DNA of 64,000 nucleotides, taken from contig NC_019859.2 of the NCBI RefSeq assembly GCF_002234675.1, positions 27,523,973-27,587,972 of the forward strand, read 5' to 3'. The notes beneath the pieces were generated by a model that was given only the letters and a program-made list of their open reading frames with translations, had not been told where the DNA came from and searched no databases. A program made the translations under genes and the position numbers. This stretch comes from Oryzias latipes (lineage: Eukaryota; Chordata; Actinopteri; Beloniformes; Adrianichthyidae). Shown piece after piece: positions 9,719 to 21,164 of the stretch. The stretch's first letter is position 1, and each line of letters begins with the position of its first letter.

Positions 9719-10249
9719 ATGGAGGACATGGCATAATGAACACTTTCGTGTTCAATTTGACCTAACTAACTGCAGAAAACATTTTAGAGTGTGCGCAACA
9801 TGTAATTCATAAGAAAAACACTTTAATACAAATAGAAATACAACCTCATAAAAAGTCAGTGCTGTCAGTTGTGTAAATATTGGTGAGTTAATGTGGTCAA
9901 ATAACCTTTCTTTTAATAAAACAGTAAACTGTGACCAACTAAGATGAAGGTTTGTTAGTCGCATAAATCTGATACATGTTGATGTAAGTCCAATGTTGAA
10001 AAGACTTCAAGACAAACAACAAGGGTCATCTGGAGCCGTGATGAGCTCAAACTTTTTTGCTGCTGGCCTCTAGAAAGGAATGCAAAACAGCTCAGCAGGA
10101 GCCACCTCTGGAAAGTTTGACGGATCATTTTTCTACCTAACTGTGTCAGTCCTTGGCATTCAGTTTTTTCTCTCTGTAATTGTATAGTGACTTTGCTTTG
10201 TGTGAGTAAAAAAATCTCTTCCCTTTTACCTGTAACTTTACATTCTCAG

Positions 10250-10269
10250 CCCCCCCCCCCCCCCCCCCC
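10250..10269 (+). repeat. Poly-C tract
   Basis: Twenty consecutive C residues. Similar runs, also C on the + strand, occur at 13093-13104, 16953-16968 and 19198-19225. Confidence 0.9.
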
Positions 10270-10684
10270 ACCCCAAGTGCAGAGATTTGCTTGGTCTACC
10301 TTCTAATGTCTGTAAAAATACTTTAATCTGAAATTCTCAGCTAGTTGCAACGCATTGAGTGTGTAAGGATATAAAATCTAAGATACACAGTTTAACTACA
10401 ACTACAACAAGCTAAATTCCAGACTTCTGAGGCAAGATAAGATGTTAATTACAACTCAGGTATCACTTCTGGGCTTTGTGTGCAATTATAGCACTCACAG
10501 AAATTTAGTCCCGTCACTTCAAAGTTTCTTTTTTTTAAAGCAAATGAAAATCAACATGGCTGAAAAATTAGTTGATGTTAAATAGCCACCACTCATTTTT
10601 CAGCATGGCAAACAACAATAAACTGATCAGTAGGAGGTTCTGTTAATAGTTAGCCTTACCTTAGGAGGAATACTCACCCATAGA

Positions 10685-10720
10685 GCAGTCAGTAATCAGG
10701 ATAGTCTGATTACTGACTGC
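10685..10720. repeat. Perfect 15-bp inverted repeat
   Basis: Arms 10685-10699 (GCAGTCAGTAATCAG) and 10706-10720 are exact reverse complements with a 6-nt spacer. No TIR family around it was recognised. Confidence 0.75.
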
Positions 10721-11636
10721 ATAGTCTTTTAGCCCTGTTAGTCTGAAATCCTCTAGACTGAGAGCTGGACCAGACTAATAAACCAATAAAAACCCTAACA
10801 GCATACATACACGAACACACATTTAAATCATGAGACCACCCAGGGCTGATAGACCACCTGGCTGAGCGGTCCACCACTGCATGTTTTTGATCAGGAACTC
10901 TGGGGTGGACATAAAACCTGGTTAGAGGTGAAACACATAGGCATGTGTGTGTGTGTGTGTGTGAGTGAAAGAGTGTGTGTGGGGCCATAACACTGTCATA
11001 CACCTCAACACACTAGCGCACACGTGGTTAATAATGGAACTTGGATTTTATGGTTGCAGTTGGGTATAGTTGACGGCATTTGTGTGTGAGTGATCCTATG
11101 GCCATTAGAGCGGTGTGTGACATTGTGGGGAGTGAAGGGCAGACAAGTGTGTGGATTTGGACCAGAAAGGAGTAAAAACACACCAGGGATTTTCAGAGAC
11201 TATTTTAAGGCTACTTATCCAATTATTAGATGGTCAAATAAAAGAACTGCCATCTATTTCAGAAGTCCATGTTCTGAAAAATCCAGTCTATGACATAAAA
11301 TCTTACGAAGACAAATCAAAAATGCAACAAAAAACTGACTCTTTGCGTACTGCTTTTTGCATGTTTTTTTATACCACTGTAAAATATTTTCCCCATAAAG
11401 CTATACAACACTTTTGTTCTCTGTTTGTTTCATTTGTTTATAAGGCCCTTCCCTTCTGTGTACATGCAGAAATAATTGGTCCCACTTCTGAATAATAAGC
11501 GAATTAAAGGACAGCTAGCATGAAAGGAAATTTGATTGTTTGTTTTACCAATCAGGAGAGTGACACACCACTGGACATGGTATGTTTCAGACATAAGAAA
11601 ATGCAAAATGAGCTCCTGATTCAATGACGGTGTGCC

Positions 11637-12200
11637 TACCGTACTCCTTGGAATTTAAATCGCTCTGGATTATAAGTCGCAGATGCCAAAAATTCCATAC
11701 TAAACAAGAAAAAAATCATTTGTAAGTCACACTTGTGGGTAAAATGTATTTTACAATATACAAAAACGGACATTTCATCTTTAAAGTCAAGTCCTGGTAA
11801 TAATAATAATAATGGATTGGACTTTTCTGTGCTTTTCCAGACGCTCAAAGCGCTTACATTATGTCCATTATTCATTCACTCCTCATTCATACTTGGTGAT
11901 GGTAAGCTACTGTTGTAGCCACAGCTGCCCTGGGGCAGACTGACAGGGGCGTGGCTGCCAGTTCGCGCCTATGGCCCCTCTGACTATCACTGGGATCATA
12001 CATGCACATCTACACTGGAGGCAAGGAGGGTGAAGTGTCTTGCCCAAAGACACAACGACATTTGGCTGGTGGGAGTGGGAATCAAACCGCCGACCCTTCG
12101 ATCATTGGACGACCCGCTCAACCGCCTGAGCCACTGTCGCCCTTTTAAAGTCAAGTGTTGGTAATGGACTGGACAATAATAGACTGAATATTATTTGCAC
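11637..12200 (+). repeat. Degraded copy of the TACCGTATTTTCCGG-type MITE, split by a SINE
   Basis: It begins TACCGTACTCC and contains CTCTGGATTATAAGTCGCAG, a decayed version of the left end of 50828-51450. The copy is interrupted at 11781-12165 by a SINE with its own target duplication. The right end is not clear. Confidence 0.5.
11802..12144 (-). repeat. tRNA-derived SINE, full length, with 21-bp target duplication
   Basis: On the - strand a tRNA-like head (box A near 12115-12133, box B near 12076-12086) is followed by a body of about 250 bp and an (ATT)n-type tail at 11802-11813. The flanks 11781-11801 and 12145-12165 match over 21 bp with two mismatches, the signature of LINE-mediated insertion. 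The 1-77 fragment shares its head. Confidence 0.8.
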
Positions 12201-13218
12201 ACTTCCCTACCGTAACCGCATTTAACTTCATGAAACAGCAGAAATTACCTGACTAGTATATTAGTACAACATATGAGTATTTACAGTATTTAGATAACCA
12301 TAACATGAATAACATGCTAACAAGTCAACTAAAGTTTTTATTTCACTTCAAATCACGAAATCCGCTGAATTCTTCTTCATCTGGCCCTTCTTCTTCTGCA
12401 TTGCTGTCAGTAGCAAATGCTGACACACACACCTACAGTACCCTCTAGTGGTTACAAGTGGGAAAATAACAAACACAGAAGACTTAAAAGTCCCATATGC
12501 ATCATACCTCAGGCCATATAATGCAAATAAAGTGACTTACACTCTAAAAAATACAGTACACGCTTTTGAACCATTACAAACATTAATGCTACTGGTATAT
12601 CTGGGATTAGTAGTATTTGAATTAAAACGGCGTTCACATCATACACCAGGTTTACTAAATGTCAAGATGTTTTAGTGTTCAATGTTGGGAACGTGGTCCT
12701 TAGAAAAAAGGGAAAAAAAAGGGAAAGTAAACTAAAATCATTAGGAAAATCAAAGAAAAGTAAATTTTCTCTTTATGTATTGACATTAAATCTATTATGA
12801 AAGACTAATACACAATCCTTTTGGTTTGCATGGGAACCTTTGCCCACAATAACAGGGTACATAATGCTTCAGGTAAGAACAAAAACAGACCTTTTTGACC
12901 CAAGCAGAGACTGTAACTTTTCTACAAATCCTGATAATAAGCTCACCAGGCATACATTCTTCTTCACTCAGAACATAATTGTGTGATGCTTGTGGTTGCA
13001 TTTAACCTTTTTCTATGATTTTACTGCATGTTATGCTGTCCATCCTATCTTGTGTTTATGTTTTGTTTTCCCTCTTTTTAGTGAAAAAAATGCCCCCCCC
13101 CCCCTCCAAAAAAACCCATTAACATTTCAATGACAGTGAGTTATGTGAAGCTACCCGCTGCTGAGAAAGTTGGATATTACACTAAAACCACATCCTTGGC
13201 TTGATGTTCTATCTAGGA
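12201..13218. other. Intergenic sequence with no recognised gene
   Basis: AT-rich, with a 12-base C run at 13093-13104. Eight bases at its right end (13211-13218, ATCTAGGA) are the left target duplication of the hAT element. Confidence 0.6.
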
Positions 13219-15479
13219 CAGGGGTGTCCAAAATATTTTCATTGGTGGCTAAATGTAAAAACTAAACAAACTAAACCACACACTATAAGTTGCATAATGA
13301 CACATGAAAACTGTGTGGATTTCTAACTCACCTTTAATGTGAAGAACGTTGTATGAAGGTAAATATGTTCCAAAAAAACGCACTTGTAGATTTGATGTGA
13401 GAACTTGTAACATAGAATGTGAGAACTTGCACACTGCGTGAAAGCCGCGCACCGCCCTCGTCCAGCGGGCTCCTTTCACGCAGACCCAGCCGTCACCCAG
13501 CGCCTAGGTCCGCGACAGCCGCGGTCTAATCTAATATTTATTTTTCAAATGTTATTCCATATGATTTATAATAAAACTGCTCAATAGCCCTGGCCCTGTT
13601 ATCCTGCTACAACAAAGATGATTTTCCTGTTGACGGTACGTTGGCAGCTGTCTAGCTGCATGTCTACATTTAAAGCACGAAGAGAGCATTTCTCATTAAA
13701 ATGCAGGAAAAAACTGACTTTTTTTTTATAAATGCATTTTTAGTTCACTCTCTGTGTTATTGCAAAATGATTGAGATACTCTGTCACAGTTGAACGTTTA
13801 TCAGAAGAGTTATTGAAGCAGGAAGTCTGAATCTGTGAAGATCTTTCTAACTTTACCAAGTCCTCTGAGTGCTGCACTGATGGTGCAGTGATTGGTTGAC
13901 TCCACCTCCTCTAGCCCCCCCCAGTTCCATTTTCGGACACAGATCCGTTTTGACACAAGTTTCTCGCAAGGAATGTGTCAGAATTCAGAGCGCAGTTGTA
14001 GCGCACTTGTGATTTGCGCCAGCAGATTCGAGCACACGCAGAAGCACATTTGAGCAGTTGTAATCACAGATTTGAGGTTATAACTCTGAATGAACACATG
14101 CAAATGGGAATTTGTCGTTCACAGCAGCAGATTTTTACACACAGATACAGATTTTTGGTGTGCAAGTTCTATATTACAGGTTCTCACATCAAATCTACAA
14201 GCTTGTCCTTTTTGGAACATACATACGTTGGCCTTACTGGGAGCAGTGATGCTGTGCTTTGGACTGGATGATGGCTGATATGTCAGGAGAAAGTTTGGTG
14301 GTTGAGAACTTCACAGAGATGGCTGTCAGTCATTCTGGTTGTCAGTCGGTTTTTGTTCTGATTTAACAGAGAAAAGGTTTGTTCACAAATGTATGTTGAT
14401 CCGAAAAGGCTCATCATTCTTTTTGCGTGGAGTCTCATCAGAGGAAATTTGGCTTTATCCAAACTCTGATATACAGTAAGTCAGGGAGGGAGAGAAGCTG
14501 ATGTTGACTCTTCAGAGAATCACCACACTGCACTTCAATAAGCTCTTACTGCAACGAAACCCTGCCACTGAAAAGGGTGTTGAGAACAGCTTGATTTCTC
14601 CGTCAATGACAGAAAAATCTTGGAAACACAGGTTGAATTCTGTCAGAAAATATGCAATCACAGACACAGATTTCTCCTTTTGGCAGAAAGGTCAACCTTT
14701 GAAAAAGTAGACTTGATTTCAGACAGTGAGGGCAGTTGTGTCCCAAACAGGTAGAGCTTTACACAGAAGGCGTTCACGTGGGCATATGGGTGTAGAACCA
14801 GCTGCTCTTTGCCTTGTTAAAAGACAAGTCCGGGATTCGCCGCACCGCCGTATTACTGGAAAACTTGCGTTGTTGAAGTCCTGCACTTTTTCTGGGCACA
14901 TTTTTTCTGTGTCATTTATGAGACACTGCTTTATGAAGTCGCCCTCTAAGAAAGGTTTGCCGTGCTGCGCTATAGTTTTAGCAACTCCCTAGCTTGCTTC
15001 GGTGGCATTTTACTGTATTTTCTTGGCTCGGAAAGAAAGTTGTTGTTGAGCTTGCAGGCTCGCTGCCATTTGCTTGACTTTCTGTGACATTCGGCACCGG
15101 TGTAAGACGTGTAGCTCTGATGTTATACTCTTTCACCACATCAACGGCTTCCTTGCAAATCAAACAGACAAACTTTCCATTCATTTCTTTAATTTTTCCC
15201 AATGTGTCTTTATTTTTCTGCACTCTTTCGCTATTTTGCAGTTCTTTTGCTGTGTTTACAGTCAATGCTTGTGGTGAAGATTCTTCTTTGCTTCATTTGT
15301 TTAGCGGAAAGCACTGTTAGCTCCACCTGGAGGTAAAACTGAGAATACCAAAAAAGTGGCACTCACACTGGAGGCGTGGGCAAAATTCGATTGCAATTTA
15401 GAATTTGCTGCGGCGAGCCAATAAAAACTGGGCTGCGGGCCACAGTTGGTCATAGTTTGGACACCCCTGATCTATGACG
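13219..15479 (-). mobile_element. hAT DNA transposon fossil
   Basis: Terminal inverted repeats CAGGGGTGTCCAAA (13219-13232) and TTTGGACACCCCTG (15466-15479) are perfect over 14 bp and are flanked by an 8-bp duplication with one mismatch (ATCTAGGA / ATCTATGA), the hAT hallmark. On the - strand, 14978-15265 keeps an open frame with FVCLICKEAVDVVKEYNIR, resembling the BED-type zinc finger N-terminus of Charlie/GTF2IRD2-like transposases. The remaining transposase is not open, so the element is dead. Confidence 0.82.
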
Positions 15480-15914
15480 TGGATTCCCTTTTCTTGATTT
15501 AACCCTCAACTGCGGAGATGTAGCTGGTGACACCTAAATAACACACACTCTTTGATGTACCTTAATTCTCTGTCTGTTTATACGATCCAAACGAATACGT
15601 TGATTCTGAGACGGCAAAAAAGGGGCTTCTCATATTGTCTTTGTGCAACACTTTACATTAGCAAAGTGCAACTTGCTTTTCTCTGCGACATAATCAGCTG
15701 ATCCAAGTTACATAAGCACTTTACTACTGCTTAGTCTTGCAAATCCACTGAAAATACGCCATGCATAAATGGTTGAAGAGTTAATGTAGTCCAAAGAATG
15801 CAAACACAGGGGCTAAAGTTCCGATGTAAAAGGGTTTAAGGGCAGCAATACATTCTATCCCCTGAGAATCATGTACCAAACATGTTTTGTAAGATGTATA
15901 ACAATGTTTACTGT
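15480..15914. other. Intergenic sequence, no feature recognised
   Basis: No coding potential or known repeat was recognised apart from the right hAT target duplication at 15480-15487. Confidence 0.5.
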
Positions 15915-16190
15915 CCATCCATCCATTTTCTATGACTCGTTGTTTGGGGCCATGGAGATGCTGAAGCCTACCCGGCTCTGAAAGGTGAAGGTGTGATAAC
16001 ACCCTGGACAGTTAATCGCAGGATAACACAGAGACAACAAGCACAACCGTACACTTAAGTAAACATTCAGAGACACCATACCAATAAAGCATGCTTTATG
16101 TGGGAGGATGCCAGAGCCCTCTAAGAAAACAGATGCATGTATAAGGAAAACGTGCAAACTCAACACAGGAAGGACCCAGCCAAGACTTGC
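15915..16190 (-). repeat. L2-like LINE 3' end fragment
   Basis: It begins CATCCATCCATTTTCTATGA and contains diverged forms of the standard fish LINE phrases on regular citation (GTGGGAGGATGCCAGAG, AAACGTGCAAACTCAACACA). Orientation is antisense. A better-preserved relative lies at 31430-31740. Confidence 0.6.
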
Positions 16191-16952
16191 AAACTAAAAA
16201 AGCATTTTGGAGGGTGGATTTTATCATTTTATTTTTGAGTCAATTGATGCAGTTACATTGTGAAAATGAAAAGACATTTCTGTTAATCCATTTTAATTGT
16301 ACAATTTGTTATTTCTAATTGTTTATCTGACTGACCATCTGCTGAAATTGCCAAAGGTGCCAGGCTTCTCAGGAACCGTAAGCAGATTCAGAACACTTGG
16401 GTAAAAGGCTGCATTGTTAAACCACTTGGTCCAATGAAGCGGTCCAAGGTTCTGGTTGTCAACAACATGAAGGACTTGGGAGAAGTGTTTGATCACGGAC
16501 GTCTGAGCCAACAAATGCAGTAATTAATCAAAGAGCCAATATCCAGCCAATATCAAAAATATGGCGCCTGGGATCTGCGCTATCTGTAGCAGTCAAAAGT
16601 GACCCAGATTTGCTGCAGAGAGTTCTGACCTGCAGACAACTTGACCACAACATTCGATAACAGCTGCGGAAGGAAAAGGACCTTAACAATGTCTGCAGAC
16701 ATTACAGCGAAGAGAATTTATAGACTCTAAAACCAGAAGGACGGCTGTCAGTCAGGCAGCAGAAGATGGAATTACCAAGGCAATCGGCAGGATATGGCCC
16801 ATTTTTTATTTCACACTATTACCTTATAATTATAATGATAAAATTACTTAATCAATTATTGAAGATGGTTGAAGTGATTGATCTCTAATCTCCAAAAATT
16901 CATGATGTTTCCTAATCAATAATTTGCACAAATTATCCGGTTGATCACTGCA
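16191..16952. other. Intergenic sequence, probable decayed repeat
   Basis: 16323-16800 has a coding-like texture with scattered stops on both strands and no intact frame; I could not assign it to a family. Confidence 0.35.
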
Positions 16953-17236
16953 CCCCCCCCCCCCCCCCTCTATGGACAAGAAGCTAATTCCCAAGTGCAA
17001 TATCACAGGGCTGTGCAATACTTAACATAAAATACTGTGCAATTTGAAAAATACTTCTGTGCAATACTCATCAGGAACCACACCATAACAGACTGATATT
17101 TACTGACATTATTATTGATATATATTATTTATGTCTGAATGTAAACGGCTGGCCCGGGACCAGAGAGCCTAATTTCGTTTTATCATGATAAAATGACAAT
17201 AAAGTTTCCTGATTCCTGATTCCTGATTCCTTATTA
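16953..17236 (+). repeat. Poly-C tract and non-LTR retrotransposon-like 3' tail
   Basis: C run at 16953-16968. The sequence then ends in ATGACAATAAAGTTTCCTGA followed by about three TGATTCC units at 17207-17230, a tail type common to fish LINE-like repeats. No coding part is present. Confidence 0.5.
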
Positions 17237-19670
17237 CATTTTGATACTTCATATGCTATGAAGATTTTTGAAACAGTGTCATGTACATTTTTTCTGATAT
17301 AGTATTATTTTTAATCATAGTCATGATTTTTTTTCAGTGGAAACAATTGTAGAAAACTACCGGTAGTTAACTCTTTATGATCTTTTAGGCAACAATGAGA
17401 CTTAGGCTGATGCTTTGAATCCTCAAATGCAGCTGAGTAAGACTGATGTTTTTGATTATAAATCTTTAAAAGTCAAAGTAAAATGTGAAGTGAAGTAAAG
17501 TAAAAGTACTCATTAGAAACAGTTCAATAAGGAAGATTTTTAGTCCAGAAGGGATGACTCAACTTTTAAGACAAAGCTGCATTTTAACTTCCAACATTGT
17601 TTGTAACACAGAAGTGTTAGCCACATTACCAAATTCACTGATTCCGCTAAAATAAATGTTACTGTGACCATGCTAACTCCCAGGCTTGTCAGAAAAACGT
17701 AAAAATAAAACATAGTCCGACACCGCTAAACATTAGCCACGCTCAAGTATTTACAATAACACCCAAACTTGTTTGCCACACGTAAAAAAACAGACTGACA
17801 TTGGACAGCGCAGTGAACCTCTCCAATCGGTAAGCACAACCAGGATGAACCCATAGATCAGGTGCTCTGGATTATAAGGGGTACTGTTGCTTTTTTTTGT
17901 TGAGGCTTTTAAGTTTGTCTAGTGGTGTGGAAAATACAGGACTCACATTTTGCTACAGGGAGTAAAGACTAGAATTAAGGGAACTTAAATCCCGATAACC
18001 CAGGCAGCCACTAAGTGAGGATCATCCCTGGGTAAACAGGACATCATATGTAGACTAACATTTCAACAGTGAAGCCCCTCCCAAACACCAAAAACATGTT
18101 ATTTTAAAACAGTATGTGTTGGGATCCACAGTGAACAGTAAAGACAAAGCTCCTAATCCCAGTTTTTTTAATGACATGTTTTAGTTGTGTTCTGACTATT
18201 GCATTGCTCCATGAGAATTAAAAACAGTCACACCTGCAAACATTGTGTTCTGTGTCAATTTAGTTATAAAATGCATTGGTTCATTTCTCAGTTCATCCTT
18301 GTTATACAAATATTTTATTACAATTGTACTGACTTAACCATCAGCTGCATCAAAGTTACACAATAATCCTCTTTATGGCTATGAGCAGAATTATCAGAGG
18401 AAGTAAGACCATAATTGAAGGTTCTGTCAGTCAATACCAGATTTATGCTTTTGAAGTACAATTTTTGTAATTACATCTATTCAGCCAAACTTCACAGATG
18501 GTCCTCTGATTGATATTTATGACAACTGAGCTGAATTTTGACTCCTGCATTGACCTGATTATTTTACACCACTGCTCTGCTTTGTCAGAAGATTTTTCAG
18601 ATGCACCAAAAGTAAAAGCATGTCAATGATTCTGCACGAAAACAACACTTGCAAACGGGCAGTTCCTTCACACACTTAGTAGGATGTAATGTGTTCTATG
18701 TGATGGTCGAAGGCATCAAACACATTATCCAAAGGCCGGAAATAGGCATGAGCAAGGGGGGCGATGCCCTCCTAAATGCTGTGACTCCAACCCCCACCCC
18801 ACCCCCGAATGTGATGGTCCGCAAAAATCCACATTTAACTGAAGAAATAGAAACTACACAAAAACACATTCACCTACACACACACACAAAAAAAACGCAA
18901 AAACCACACAAGGAATACAAAAAATAAAATTAAAAAAATGTAAGGATGGACAGAGAGACGGATAGACAAATAGACAGACAGACATACAAAGAACAGAAAT
19001 GCAGTTTCAGCAGGGCACAAAGAACAGTGTCTTGCTTGTGCTTGTGCCTGTTCCAAGCCTGGTTAAATGCAGAGGGTAGTGTCAAGAGGAGCATTCAACA
19101 TCAAACTTATCAGACATAGATATATGGATAGATGAACTTACTGTATATGATCATGGGGTGGTTTTCTAAGAATTTTAGTCACACTCAGCACACCCAACCC
19201 CCCCCCCCCCCCCCCCCCCCCCCCCGTATTTGTGCCTGAATGCCATAGCGAGGCTGGCTAAATTCTGGCCAAGGAAGAGTTGTTATTTTATCTGCTGTGT
19301 TAGTCATCTGATGGGTAGAAAAAACAAGTGGAAAATGTGAATAAAACTTCATTGATTATATTTATATAAATTATCCATAATAAATGACAAGCAACACTAA
19401 GAAAATTCAAGTGTACAGTAGATAGATGGGTCAAAGTGGAAAAAAATAAATCCCCATGAACAGAAACACATTCATAAAGGTCAATTTCTGCTTTCACAGC
19501 ATGATAGACATTTATTTCATTAGTGAAACAAAACTAATTATAAATTATAAAATTATTTTTAAATGAAAATAACTCCCTTAATTGAGCAAAGCTTTAAACT
19601 TTTATTTCTTTTCAAGGAATGAATGAATGTTAGAGATGAAGTAAAACTACTAAAAAAGGGCTGTTGCTTC
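17237..19670. other. Intergenic sequence
   Basis: No gene recognised. It holds CA-rich and GACA/GATA microsatellite stretches (18870-18985) and a 28-base C run at 19198-19225. The 92-codon frame at 18649-18927 is low-complexity and not supported as a gene. Confidence 0.55.
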
Positions 19671-19882
19671 TTAACCCTTGTGCTATCTTAGATGACCCCA
19701 CCCTTACATTGACGTGTTCTCCCTACCATGACAAAGGTGGATAAAGGTGGAAAGATTTCATGTAATCCATGGACACCAGTGAAGATCACAAATCATTGAA
19801 GAAAAAAGGTTTAACGCACTGTCTAGTGGGTCTAGATGACCCAAATCCCATCGTTAAAGTGCCTAGGATGGCAAAAGGGTTA
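19671..19882 (+). mobile_element. TTAA-flanked MITE (piggyBac-like), copy A
   Basis: It begins TTAACCCTTGTGCTATC and ends GGCAAAAGGGTTA, with the right TTAA decayed to TTAC. About 210 bp, non-coding, same family as 24708, 25806, 45083 and 61145. TTAA target sites and CCC-starting inverted repeats are typical of piggyBac. Confidence 0.8.
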
Positions 19883-21056
19883 CATGATTGCATGAGCATG
19901 CAGATTATTCACTGAAACGTTGGCTTGTATAAATTTCAAACTTCAAATTTGAGAAAGTGTGTATATTCTGACCCCTACTGCCTTTTTTTGTAACTAACCA
20001 TTATTTCTGTACGTAGATTGGGGATTATTTGAGTGCCTCTCATATTGTGAGCGTAATGGTTGACAGATTTTAAAGCCAGTTTTGGCGTTTGTTATCTGTG
20101 AATGTTGGTGTTAGACATGATAGGTTCATGCTTGGGTACTGTTAGGTGAGGTGTACCTGCACATGAGGAGCCAACATGCATAGATGTTTTATTTTTTTGT
20201 CTTTTTCTTCTGTGAGATTGGTCTTCGTGGCTTTGAATGCTTAATATTTTAACAATTTAAAAATGTATTAAACTGATTCTAATCCGTGTCACAAATCTTA
20301 AATATAATGATCATATCAGCCAAATTGATATTCTACAGAAAAAAGGTCCCTATGAGTAGCTTGAAATGTTTTTAGCACATCTTTTTCTGACTGACATGTC
20401 CATTTTGCAGACCGCACATACTAAACAAACAACAAATAAATGAATTTAAAATATATATAACATCAAACTATATGTAGGCAATAAAAAAGGTCATTGCTAA
20501 AAAGCTATAAATGAATAAAAATTGAAAAAATGAAAACAACAGTGAGAAAATAAATAGAATTATTTGTGCTTTTTTGAAGAAATAAGCTGTGCACCTGTAG
20601 GTTTTTGTCAGTTACATTTGTTGCTAATTACACGTAAATAAATACGTTTTAATATACACTAGGTGAACAAAAATATACTGATATTCTTTTTTTTAATTTG
20701 TATTAAAGCATTCAGCAAATGCAACTGTAGATAATCAAACTTCAAATCCCAGCAGACACCACTGGGAAATGTGACGATATGTGTGCTTGGTGTTACCCAG
20801 AGTGCCCCTACTAGTATTTCAAATGTTTTCTTTTTCAATTATGAAAAACGTAACACTTTGCGTTACTACGACAGTAATGCACGATACTAAATATGACGTA
20901 AGCTACATCTTTTACACTCTTCACGCGTAACCCCTAACACTAAATCTTTTAATCTGAAAGGTACAGCCGGAAGCAGCCGTTCCACATCCGCTTGACACGG
21001 ATTTCTTGTTTTTATGACCAAAGTCCAGGAGACAGATTCCTAAAGACAATATTACA
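19883..21056 (+). other. ddt: ddt upstream region
   Basis: It includes the presumed promoter and 5' UTR of ddt (roughly 20900-21056), which shows no clear TATA box. The remainder is AT-rich with no recognised gene. Confidence 0.45.
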
Positions 21057-21164
21057 ATGCCTTTCGTGGAGCTCCAGACCAATTTACCTGGTTCCTCGTT
21101 TAATGAGGATTTTTTGAAGAAGTTGTGTTCGTGCGTCGCTTCAACCTTAAGCAAACCAGAGGAG
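21057..21164 (+). CDS. ddt: ddt exon 1 (coding part)
   Basis: ATG at 21057; 36 codons ending KPEE; donor GAG|GTGAGG at 21165; phase 0. Confidence 0.94.

Larger units (their letters stand above)
9421..11636. other. Intergenic sequence
   Basis: No gene is recognised. It holds a MITE terminus (9687-9718), a 20-base C run (10250-10269), a perfect 15-bp hairpin (10685-10720) and a GT microsatellite near 10946-10963. Open frames here are short and lack family resemblance. Confidence 0.6.

Noticed and set aside
17860..17945. Possible further copy of the AAGTCGC MITE (GCTCTGGATTATAAGG and GTGTGGAAAATACAGG)
   Set aside because: Similarity is too weak and the distance between the parts too short to support an element.
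18649..18927. 92-codon frame on the + strand
   Set aside because: Built partly from CA-rich low-complexity sequence; no start context, splice structure or family resemblance.
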